A stretch of DNA of 64,000 nt, taken from the NCBI RefSeq assembly GCF_900198605.1, contig NZ_FZPJ01000018.1, positions 1 through 64,000 on the forward strand. Direction: 5' to 3'. The stretch is from Helicobacter mesocricetorum (GTDB taxonomy: Bacteria > Campylobacterota > Campylobacteria > Campylobacterales > Helicobacteraceae). Positions within the stretch are counted from its first letter, which is position 1; each line of letters opens with the position of its first letter. The notes beneath the pieces are model-generated. The model had not been told where the DNA came from. It made no database searches and worked only from the letters and a program-made list of their open reading frames with translations. This document shows positions 1-7,756 of the stretch, in pieces. A program made the translations under genes and the position numbers.

Positions 1-10
1 AGGCAAACTC

Positions 11-130
11 AATATGACAAGTCTTGTCATTCTGAACCCGCTTTAGCAGGTGAAGAATCTCATGAGATGTTTCGCTTCGCCCAACATGACAAGGGGGGAC
101 TCAATGACAAGAGGAGATTCGACATGACAA
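11..130. repeat. Intergenic imperfect-palindrome repeat, copy 1
   Basis: An imperfect palindrome lies before the restriction-modification genes. It begins with CTTGTCATTCTGA, contains a GAAGAATCTC core, and ends with ATGACAAG-type inverted ends repeated several times. A related element lies at about 2136-2242, on the other side of the restriction-modification pair. The 65-codon reverse-strand frame across it is most simply a chance product of the repeat. It resembles dispersed non-coding palindromic elements; no transposase is present. Confidence 0.6.
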
Positions 131-269
131 AATAGAATTATCATGTCGTAGCCTTTGGGGATACAGAATCTTTTAAATCTTATATTATCATTATATTTTT
201 CTTGCCCCTCAACAAGCCCTGCCAATGCTGGATATAGCATGGAATATTAAGCTATAAGGGGTTATTTGA

Positions 270-275
270 TATAAT
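270..275 (+). promoter_or_regulatory. Putative -10 box for the restriction-modification pair
   Basis: TATAAT lies 20 bases upstream of the endonuclease ATG at 296, and a ribosome binding site (AAGGAT) follows. No clear -35 is visible, which is usual for vegetative promoters in Helicobacter. Confidence 0.5.
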
Positions 276-295
276 CACATGTGTAAGGATAGATA

Positions 296-1146
296 ATGTG
301 GGAAATAAAAGATGAATTAAATTTTTTTAGAAATGCATTAAGTGGTGGTTTTGCTACAAAAAAAGATTTATTCTATAACATTAACAATAAATATTTAGCT
401 TATATACCTAAAGCAATAAAACAAAATATTCCAACCTTGCAAAGTAGGAACTCCCTTATTGGTAGCTATACAGAAACTTGGTGTCAAAGATTATTAGAGC
501 CAATAGCTAAGAAATTTAATCTTTTTGCCCTTAATGGTGTCATTTGTGATGAATTAGGCTTAATTAAAGTTCTAGGGCTGATTTGGCTTTTTGCTCCACA
601 AACGAAATGAATCAGCAAGCAAAAAATATTAAGCTCATTTTTGAAATTAAAATGAGTATCGTTAATAATTATGAACTTAATGGTAATCTCGTTTCTCTCA
701 TAGGAGATTATAAGACACATAAAGCACAGCCATCTTTGATGAGAAACGATAGTATGCTAAAGGCTATTGGTAAGGCTATTAACATTAGGGTAAGCTCAGA
801 ATCTGCTAGAAGTATTCCTATCATTATCTTAGGTAATACACATATTAGCGATAACTATTTAGGTAAAGTCGATCATTTGGGACAATACGGTGTTTTGCAA
901 AAAATTATTTCCTTAAACCCGTCTCTTCGTTCTATTAAAAACTCTCCTTTAGGCTATTTTCAAACTCCACAAAACCCTAAGGAATTAGAAAATATTTTAG
1001 AAAATGTTTTAAAACAAGATTTTTGTTATTTTTCTGCGATGTTAGATAAAAATAAATTAGGAGAGATTATCCAAAAATCAGTTGTTTCTGAAGACAAAAT
1101 ACAAATTGCAGAACATTTTTTGGCAATATTAAAGGAAATAAGATGA
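296..1146 (+). pseudogene. Type II restriction endonuclease, PD-(D/E)XK-like, frameshifted
   Basis: Two overlapping frames (296-610 and 583-1146) form one endonuclease of about 283 residues if one base is restored near 566-568. There the run AAA would have to be AAAA, giving I-K-S-S-R-A-D-L-A. The rebuilt protein has an Asp at about residue 96 in SRADLAF and a Glu-Ile-Lys at about 117-119 in LIFEIKMS, as in PD-(D/E)XK nucleases. The start is ATG at 296 with AAGGAT seven bases upstream. The stop overlaps the methyltransferase start (ATGA at 1143), so the two are translationally coupled. As read, the first frame ends after 104 residues, before the catalytic Glu-x-Lys, so no active enzyme is expected. 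The specificity is not recognisable. A sequencing error in the A run is the main alternative. Confidence 0.78.
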
Positions 1147-2033
1147 CCAAACATACCAAAACCTCTTCTTTTGGTGTAAGTGCTAGAATTGGACATGATT
1201 CTTCAGAGTTCTATCATTCAAAGCTTTATGGTAATTTACAAACAAAAAAAGAAAAAGCACAAAACGAAAATGAAATTTTGCCACAAAATTTAAATACAAT
1301 TTTTAACCACAGTAGCGAAAATATGCCAGAGCTCCCCGATAATAGTGTGCATTTAATGGTAACCTCGCCTCCTTATAATGTGAGAAAAGATTATGATGAT
1401 GACTTAAGCCTAGAGGAATATTTACAGCTTTTAAAAAATGTCCTTGCAGAAACCTATAGAGTTTTAGTCAATGGTGGTAGGGCTTGTATTAATATCGCGA
1501 ATATTGGTAGAAAACCCTATATCCCCCTTACAATGTATATTAATCAAATAATGCTAGAGCTTGGTTTTTTAATGCGAGGTGAAATTATTTGGGATAAAAG
1601 CGCAAGCAGTGGAGTTAGCCTTGCTTGGGGGAGCTTTAAGAGCGCTAGTAATCCTGTGCTAAGAGATACACACGAATATATTTTAGTTTTTTCCAAAGGC
1701 GATTTTAAACGCGAGAAAAAGAAAAACGATAAACAAGATTCCATTTCCAAAGAAAATTTTATGGAATGGAGCAAGTCTATTTGGCGGTTTCCAGCTGTTA
1801 GCGCAAAAAAAATCGGGCATCCAGCCCCTTTTCCGCTGGAATTGCCCAAAAGGCTAATAGAATTTTATAGTTTTGAACAGGATATTATCCTAGACCCTTT
1901 TATGGGGAGTGGCACAAGCGCACTTGCTGCTTTGGAGCTCAAAAGAAATTTTGTGGGCTATGAAGTTAGCAAGGAATACATAGAGCTTGCAAACCATAGA
2001 ATAAAAAGAGAAGCAACAAGACTCATTTATTGA
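1143..2033 (+). CDS. Site-specific DNA methyltransferase, beta-type amino-methyltransferase
   Basis: This S-adenosylmethionine-dependent methyltransferase of 296 residues methylates an exocyclic amino group in DNA. The catalytic motif IV, TSPPY, is at about residues 74-78. The cofactor motif DPFMGSGT is at about 251-258 near the C terminus, which is the beta-class order. The Ser in SPPY is commonly seen in N4-cytosine enzymes, but N6-adenine cannot be excluded. The first 50 residues are polar and less family-like. The gene overlaps the frameshifted endonuclease by four bases and looks intact, so the strain probably methylates this site without being able to cut it. The recognition sequence cannot be read from the protein. 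Confidence 0.9.
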   Translation: MTKHTKTSSFGVSARIGHDSSEFYHSKLYGNLQTKKEKAQNENEILPQNLNTIFNHSSENMPELPDNSVHLMVTSPPYNVRKDYDDDLSLEEYLQLLKNVLAETYRVLVNGGRACINIANIGRKPYIPLTMYINQIMLELGFLMRGEIIWDKSASSGVSLAWGSFKSASNPVLRDTHEYILVFSKGDFKREKKKNDKQDSISKENFMEWSKSIWRFPAVSAKKIGHPAPFPLELPKRLIEFYSFEQDIILDPFMGSGTSALAALELKRNFVGYEVSKEYIELANHRIKREATRLIY

Positions 2034-2087
2034 TTCCTTTGCAAAAGACTGCCCCTATGTTTTTGGCTTGTTTTTGAGTGCTTCCTT

Positions 2088-2136
2088 GATTTTTGCTATC
2101 GGATTTTTGCTATCGCTCAATATAGCAAAAAAATCC
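2088..2136. repeat. 14-bp tandem repeat followed by an inverted copy
   Basis: The unit GATTTTTGCTATCG occurs twice head to tail (2088-2101 and 2102-2115). It is followed by a near reverse complement (ATAGCAAAAAAATCC), so the second unit can fold into a stem of about 13 pairs. It lies just behind the methyltransferase and could act as a transcription end, although no T run follows directly. Confidence 0.5.
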
Positions 2137-2242
2137 TTGTCATTCTAAAGAATCCTCCTATCGTCATTCTGAGGTAGCGAAGAATCTCTTAAAGATTCTA
2201 AGAGAGATTCTCCACCTTGCAAACAAAGTTAAAATAACAAGA
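2136..2242. repeat. Intergenic imperfect-palindrome repeat, copy 2
   Basis: This element shares CATTCTGA, GCGAAGAATCTC and a terminal AACAAG with the repeat at the left end of the window. It contains an internal palindrome built on AGATTCTAAGAGAGATTCT. The two copies bracket the restriction-modification pair. Confidence 0.55.
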
Positions 2243-2317
2243 AAAAGCCCAATACAATAAGAAAGATTCCAATAAGATATTTAGATTGCCCCAAAACATA
2301 GCAAAATAGCTAACGAT

Positions 2318-2512
2318 CTATTTGGGGTAAAAAGTGCGAAAAATATCAAACCAGAATTTTTTATACTTTGATAAGGGTTGCCTTTCCATAGGCTTCTTGC
2401 ATTTTGGGCATTTAGCAAAGATATCCTCGTGTTGTAGCGCATCACTTTTTGGCTGATGGATTTTGCTAAAACCACAGATGCAAGTAAATTGTATAGGGTT
2501 AGGTCGTATCAT
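2318..2512 (-). CDS. Small zinc-ribbon protein of unknown function
   Basis: This is a 64-residue protein with two cysteine pairs, CIC at about residues 11-13 and CPKC at about 35-38, spaced as in a zinc ribbon. It is basic and ends with an aromatic, lysine-rich tail. A GGAG ribosome binding site lies four bases before the ATG. It is read towards the restriction-modification genes. A frame overlapping it on the same strand (2281-2475) lacks the cysteine pattern and was not chosen. I do not recognise a function; a nucleic-acid or redox role is possible but not shown. Confidence 0.6.
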   Translation of the reverse strand: MIRPNPIQFTCICGFSKIHQPKSDALQHEDIFAKCPKCKKPMERQPLSKYKKFWFDIFRTFYPK

Positions 2513-2569
2513 ATTACTCCTTTTGTTGGCAAATTGACTTAGAATCCTGTATCCAATGAGTATCTCCTT

Positions 2570-4865
2570 TTAGTCTATGGGTTTTTGCCCTATAAGTAAT
2601 TGTTGAAATTGTGATTCAATCATCTTAGATTCATTTTCCCATTGCTCAAATGCTTGTTACTTGGATTTGATAGCCACCATTTCATCATTTGTCCTTACAT
2701 ATATATCCTTTAGCTCTAGGTATTGTGGAAAAAATGTTTCTATAAAGCTTTCACTATTGATAAGCCCTAAGATTTCTTTTCTCTGCCCCTCAAAATTCTC
2801 TTTCATCGTATTTTTTGCCTTTTGGAATTCTTGTTCTTTTTCATATTGTTTGTAGCTATCCCACAGCTCAAACGCTACTCCTGCTACGGCTACGGCGACT
2901 TCACTCCTTTGGCAAGCTTGATAGCCCCCCAAGGTTTGAATTTTAGCACTAAATCCACACCTATCATTTTCCCAGCAGCAACAAGCCCATCTCTTGCTAA
3001 TTTTATATTATTAGCATTGATGACTCCTGACTTTTGCAGATAGCCTAGCCCTTCCTTTCCGACGCTGTTTAAAGTTGTAGAAAATAGGTCGATTTCGGAT
3101 TCAAAATGCGCAGTGATTTTTTGAATCTCAAGTTTCGCATATCCGGTTTGTTTGTCAAATTCATTTTTAATTTTTGCATCAAGGTTAATCCCCTCGCTTC
3201 CTATTTCTCGCTCAAAAAATTCTCCGAAATTCTCTAAGCTTACGCCTTGTAGTTGCAAAATCAAGTCTGTAAAATAGTTTGTTACAAAATTGCGCAGGTT
3301 TTGCCTTGCTTCTTTTATGCTTGTCTCTAGCCTATTCATATCATTTTGGATAGATTGTGTGCCACTCCTAAACTTCTCCATTGCTTCATTGAGTTCTATA
3401 TTTTCTTGCCTAATGATGGATAATTGTTTGTCTAACACATCTGCGACTACGCTTTTTGTGCTTTCACGGACAATACACTCAAAACCGCCATTGGTTTTAA
3501 TTTTGTCTTGAGTGGCATTTTGTAGGCTTTCTATATGCGAGAGGGTTTTGAATTTTTCAAGATTTTGCCGCCAATGCTCAAACCCCATATCAAAAGGATT
3601 TGCCGCAACAGCAACGATAGAAATATCTTGGCTCTCTGCTTCATTTAGCTCTATCAAATCGCCCAATCTCTTGAGGACATTATCTTTTTTGATTTTTAAA
3701 TCATCTTGGTAAGAATCTTGCTCCTCAACATCTGTAACTTCATCAAATTTACTTAAGACAAAAATGGTTCTTGGCAATAGTTTGAGTGTCCTAAAGAGCC
3801 AATTTAAATCGCCCCTATGGCTTTCTTTGATTGGACTTGCTGAATTCATAATGTAAAGAATTAAATGCGCTTGGCTAATGTATTTGCGCGTGAAGTCTTT
3901 GTATTTTTCAGCATTTGCTGTGCCGCCATACTTTTCTTTGAAACCAAATAACCCGGGGGTATCAATGAGTTCAATATCATCCTCTAATTCATAGGTTTTT
4001 ACCTCATCTGAAGATTCTTCGTGGCTAATTTTCATACTCAAATCAAGTCTTTCAAGCCAAGCTGCTGCAATGGAGGTTTTGAATCACGCGTGATATAAAA
4101 CACACAATGCGCCTTTTTGGTTACCGAATCTATGCTTGTCATCACTTGCGATTCATCACCCTCAATACCGGGAATATCAAGGATTTGGCAGTCTTGGTTG
4201 TTGATATAAGGTATAGGAAGTTATTTCGCGTGTAAAGTCCGAGCGTCCATCGCCAATGGTTTTGCCATCACTCAAACTTAATAACTTATTGCTATCTTGA
4301 TTGTTTAAAAATGTTTGTAGAGATTCTTTTGCTTGATTATGGATTAATTCCTTATCTTGAAGCTCTTTTTTAAGATTTTTAATCTCTCTTGCTAAAGAAT
4401 TGAGATGAAAAAATACAAGAATGCGATACCAAAGCGAGTTTTTCTTTTGCTTCTCTAAGGCTTCTTGCTCTGCAATATGGTTTGATAATCTCTCAATATC
4501 CTCATATTGTTTAAGGATATTTTGCTCTAAACTTTCTTTTTGTTTTGTGTAGGATTCATAGATATTTTTAAACTCACTCCAAGAATCCATTTTGGTTTTT
4601 TCTTTAAAGCAAATCCGCAAGGCTTCAATGAGGGTGGATTTACCCGCATTTGTTTCGCCATAAAACGCAATGGTGAGTGTATCCCATTCGGCATTTTATG
4701 TAGAGAATCTAGCTTAGAATCAATGTCTTTTTGAATATGCTCTAAAATCCGAATCTCTTTTTGCGAATCTCCCCTTTCTTGGTTAAGATGTGTAACAATT
4801 TCATTAAGCTTTGTTTGGATTGTATGGTAGATTTGATTAAGGTTTTGCGCCTTTAGCATACGCAT
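2570..4865 (-). pseudogene. Chimeric remnant of two tandem dynamin-like GTPase genes
   Basis: Pieces of two bacterial dynamin-like proteins run in series with at least five lesions. The first copy starts at 4859 or 4865 with a coiled coil. It has a P-loop (GETNAGKST) reached only after a one-base shift near 4690, a coiled region, and a G3-type DIPGIEG reached after a two-base loss in a TA repeat near 4203-4208. At about 4075-4085 the sequence jumps into the second copy at K-T-S-I-A-A-A-W, which looks like the end of a second P-loop. A second G3 (DTPGLFGF), a G4-like SKFDE and a long helical region follow. A one-base shift near 2900 and an in-frame TAA at 2657-2659 break the C terminus, which would otherwise end at 2570. 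Campylobacter carries a tandem dynamin-like pair (Cj0411/Cj0412). The two unlike G3 motifs indicate a deletion fusion of such a pair. Confidence 0.8.
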
Positions 4866-5234
4866 CCTCCTTTTTGCTTAGAGGATGCGACCTTATCTAA
4901 ATCTTTTTTAAAGGAGGGGATTCCAAGCATTGCTTGGGAGTATTGAATTTGCCCATCACAATCAATTAAATAGGCAATTTGCCCCCCCCCCGATATTTGC
5001 TGCTGCACTTAGGATTTGCTGGAAGTCAAGGAGGTTTTTGTCGCTACAATCGCGTTCGCGTTCATAAGAGAGGTGTGAAATTTGGATAAAGTCAAAGTCG
5101 CCTGAATCAACGCTTTGCATTTCAGAAAGTGGAAAACTCTCTTGGTTTCTGCGCTCTAAAAAGGCAAGCATTGCTTGTTCGAGTTTTATAGGTGGTTGTG
5201 ATTGCTCAAATTGTGATACTGCTTTATCTTGCAT
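4853..5234 (-). CDS. Small protein interrupted at a G10 tract, possibly phase-variable
   Basis: The start is ATG at 5234 with the ribosome binding site AGGAGG. As sequenced the frame runs into a run of ten G (coding strand, 4991-4982) and stops at 4962 after 90 residues. With nine G it would continue through QIAYLIDCDGQIQYS and stop at 4853 inside the start region of the dynamin-like gene (126 residues). That overlap is the usual layout of coupled genes. The protein is hydrophilic and has no signal peptide or recognised domain. G runs of this length slip readily in Helicobacter and Campylobacter, so on/off switching is plausible. The gene downstream is decayed, so this may be a relic. Confidence 0.6.
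4982..4991 (-). repeat. Homopolymeric tract G10 (C10 on the + strand)
   Basis: A run of ten G on the coding strand lies inside the small gene starting at 5234, between an Ile codon and a Gln or Ala codon depending on length. Nine G keeps the long frame open and ten closes it within five codons. Confidence 0.9.
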
Positions 5235-5417
5235 TGATACCCTCCTACTATTTAAAGTCTGAAGTATAGTGAAAAAAAATATAAATTTATTTTTAACCAA
5301 ACTGCTATTCTTTTTAACATAGCCATTACAAATTAGAAGCATTTAGACGCAAAGATAAATTAATAGCTTAATGGATAAGAATAGCAGTCTCTAAGCCTAT
5401 TCTTACTCAATCTAACT

Positions 5418-5423
5418 TATAAT
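5418..5423 (+). promoter_or_regulatory. Putative -10 box of the HAD hydrolase gene
   Basis: TATAAT lies 24 bases upstream of the ATG at 5447, and the strong ribosome binding site AAAGGAGG follows. The region from 5235 to 5417 holds no gene I can support. Confidence 0.5.
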
Positions 5424-5446
5424 TTTGCACCCACAAAGGAGGATAA

Positions 5447-6082
5447 ATGATAAATGTAATTTTTGATATGGATGGGACTTTGCTTGATAGTGAAGATTCT
5501 ATTTGTGCTGCAGTCGCTGAAATTCGCCAAGATAGACAACTTCCAGAGATTCCAAAATCCATCATACAACATGCTATACACACGCCCGGCATTGATTGTG
5601 CGAAGGTTTTTTATGGTATTGATAATTTTCCACATAGGAGTTACAAAGTAGGTTTTGAATCCTATTTTACCAAACATTACGAACAAAGTGCAGTGCTATT
5701 TGAAGGAGTGGATGAAATGCTACAAACCTGCAAAGCAAAAAAATATTTTCTAGCCCTTGCTTCTAATGCACCCCAAGAGAAGCTAGAGCCGATTTTACAA
5801 AGGCATAATATCGCAGAGTATTTTGATATTATCATTGGTACAAATCCCAATATAGAATCCAAACCTAGCCCGATGATGATTTATTATGTCTTGCAAAATG
5901 CCCCTTTTACACAAAGTGTTTTTGTAGGGAATTGTCGTAAAGATGAGGAGGCAGCAGCTAATGCAAAAATTCCCTATCTCCAAGCTAAATGGGGAGTAAA
6001 TGATAAAAAGCAGATTCTTCAAGCCAATGAATTTTGCACAAAAGATGAGCTTTTAGCAATACTACAAAGATATGAAGCATAA
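5447..6082 (+). CDS. HAD-family phosphatase, phosphoglycolate phosphatase-like
   Basis: This cytoplasmic phosphatase of 211 residues belongs to the HAD superfamily with an alpha-helical cap. Motif I, DMDGTLLDSED, carries the nucleophile and acid Asp at residues 7 and 9. Motif II is the Ser in ASNA near 107. Motif III is the Lys in ESKPSP. Motif IV reads VGNCRKDEEAA, where the family usually has VGDSxxD, so one of the expected acidic residues is Asn while a later Asp is kept. Such enzymes hydrolyse phosphoglycolate or other small phosphoesters; the substrate cannot be told from sequence. It is a single gene with its own promoter and a strong ribosome binding site (AAAGGAGG). Confidence 0.82.
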   Translation: MINVIFDMDGTLLDSEDSICAAVAEIRQDRQLPEIPKSIIQHAIHTPGIDCAKVFYGIDNFPHRSYKVGFESYFTKHYEQSAVLFEGVDEMLQTCKAKKYFLALASNAPQEKLEPILQRHNIAEYFDIIIGTNPNIESKPSPMMIYYVLQNAPFTQSVFVGNCRKDEEAAANAKIPYLQAKWGVNDKKQILQANEFCTKDELLAILQRYEA

Positions 6083-6112
6083 TGGCAAAAGCCTATATTT
6101 TAATAAAACTAT

Positions 6113-6120
6113 GCTATACT
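6113..6120 (+). promoter_or_regulatory. Putative extended -10 of the peptide transporter gene
   Basis: TGCTATACT forms an extended -10 element 46 bases before the ATG at 6166. The ribosome binding site AAGGAGG follows. Confidence 0.5.
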
Positions 6121-6165
6121 AAAAGGATTAATTCCATAATGCTATTTTTCACATAAGGAGGACTT

Positions 6166-7671
6166 ATGCGTAAGATTGATATAGATAGTGCCTTTATAGG
6201 GCATCCCAAACCCTTGCTTAATCTAGCTTTGACAGAAATGTGGGAGAGGTTCTCCTTTTATGGTATCCGCTCCTTGCTTATATTATTTATGATAGCTACC
6301 ATTAATGAAGGTGGTTTAAATCTTGATAGACCAACTGCTAGTGCTATTGTTGGGATATTTGCTGGAAGTTTATACCTTGCTACATTACCAGGGGGTTATT
6401 TAGCGGATAATTGGCTGGGGCAAAAAAATGCCACATTAATTGGTGCATTACTTATTGCATTGGGTCATTTAAGTATAGCTTTATCCATATTTTCTCCCTT
6501 TATGTTTTTTCTAGGACTTATTTTTATCGTTTTAGGCACAGGTTTATTTAAAACCTGTTCCTCTGTAATGGTTGGCTTACTCTATAAACAAAAAGACAAA
6601 AGAAGAGACTCTGGCTTTACCATATTTTATATGGGTATTAATCTAGGTGCATTTATAGCTCCTATTATTTGCGGACTTGTAGCCAAAGAATATGGTTGGC
6701 ATTTAGGTTTAGGGGTTGGCGGAGTTGGTATGCTAATATCATTAGTTATTTTTTATTTTAAAACCATTCCTGATTTTAAAGAATTTGAAGAAAAAGTAGG
6801 CATTGACTCTACTTGGGCTAAACCTACTAGATACAAGAAAAATATAGCCATTTATACTTTTATTGCCTTAGGCTTATTGTCAGTCTTTGTCTTATTGTGT
6901 GGAATTGGCATAATACAACTTAATGCGGTGAATATTTCTAAAAATATGATAGCAATTATTAGTATAGCTGCTCTACTTTATTTTGGGTATTTATTCTTTT
7001 TTGCTGGACTTCAATCTGATGAGAGAAAAAACCTCATAGTCTTTCTTGTTTTGTTTATAACAGCAACCTTTTTTTGGTCTACTTTTGAACAACAACCCAC
7101 CTCTTTTAATCTATTCGCACAAGATTATACCGATAGAATAATCTTTGGCTGGGAGATTCCCACCGCTTGGTTCCAATCCATTAACTCCTTATTTGTTATC
7201 ACACTAGCCCCTATTATGAGTGCAATATGGATAGCCTTATCAAAAAGAAATAAAGAAGTTAGCAGTATTGCCAAATTTAATTTAGGTATTATTTTTACCG
7301 CTATATCTTTTGCTGTTATGATGTTTGCCTCTTATGCTGTATTAAGTAACGAGGGGTTGCAAGTCTCACCTCTATGGCTTATTGTAAGCTATTTCTTCTT
7401 AACTATTGGAGAACTTGCCTTAAGTCCTATTGGTCTATCCCTAATGACTAGTATTGCACCAAAAATGATTAGAGGACAAGTTATGGGACTTTGGTTTATT
7501 TCAATATCACTTGGAAGTGTAGTAGCAGGGCTTATTGGTGGAGAGGTTGAAGCTGATAAATTAGAATCTTTACCAAATCTTTTTGGAAATGCTGTTGTAT
7601 GCTTATTGATTATAGCAGTTATCCTTTTTTTCTTAAAAAATCCTCTCAAAAAAATGTTAAAAACAGATTGA
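6166..7671 (+). CDS. Proton-dependent oligopeptide transporter (POT/PTR2 family)
   Basis: This inner-membrane symporter of 501 residues takes up di- and tripeptides with protons. The N terminus has the family motif EMWERFSFYG at about residues 25-34, which carries the ExxER proton-coupling element. FYMGINLGAF near 162 and FEQQPTSFNLF near 306 are further POT signatures. About fourteen hydrophobic segments can be seen. The length is normal for the bacterial family. It is a single gene with an AAGGAGG ribosome binding site and an extended -10 upstream, convergent with the metal ATPase gene. Peptide uptake fits a bacterium that lives on amino acids; exact substrate preference is not predictable. 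Confidence 0.93.
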   Translation: MRKIDIDSAFIGHPKPLLNLALTEMWERFSFYGIRSLLILFMIATINEGGLNLDRPTASAIVGIFAGSLYLATLPGGYLADNWLGQKNATLIGALLIALGHLSIALSIFSPFMFFLGLIFIVLGTGLFKTCSSVMVGLLYKQKDKRRDSGFTIFYMGINLGAFIAPIICGLVAKEYGWHLGLGVGGVGMLISLVIFYFKTIPDFKEFEEKVGIDSTWAKPTRYKKNIAIYTFIALGLLSVFVLLCGIGIIQLNAVNISKNMIAIISIAALLYFGYLFFFAGLQSDERKNLIVFLVLFITATFFWSTFEQQPTSFNLFAQDYTDRIIFGWEIPTAWFQSINSLFVITLAPIMSAIWIALSKRNKEVSSIAKFNLGIIFTAISFAVMMFASYAVLSNEGLQVSPLWLIVSYFFLTIGELALSPIGLSLMTSIAPKMIRGQVMGLWFISISLGSVVAGLIGGEVEADKLESLPNLFGNAVVCLLIIAVILFFLKNPLKKMLKTD

Positions 7672-7677
7672 AAAATA

Positions 7678-7736
7678 ATTTCGCCACTATAGTGGCTATA
7701 AATATTAGCCATTACTAAAAAATGGGCGATTTTTCT
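7678..7736. terminator. Possible two-way terminator between convergent genes
   Basis: A perfect 14-base palindrome, GCCACTATAGTGGC (7683-7696), lies between the convergent transporter and metal-ATPase genes. An outer TCGCC/GGCGA pair is followed by TTTTTC on the + strand. Either stem could end transcription, but neither is a textbook structure. Confidence 0.45.
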
Positions 7737-7756
7737 TATAGCATTTTATGCTTTTA

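Noticed and set aside
43-240. A 65-codon reverse-strand frame at the left edge
   Set aside because: It lies across the palindromic repeat, has low-complexity duplicated residues (ESPLVIESPLV) and no protein-like character.
2281-2475. A second reverse-strand frame overlapping the zinc-ribbon gene
   Set aside because: It is out of phase with the cysteine-paired frame and shows no ribosome binding site; the frame from 2512 has both.
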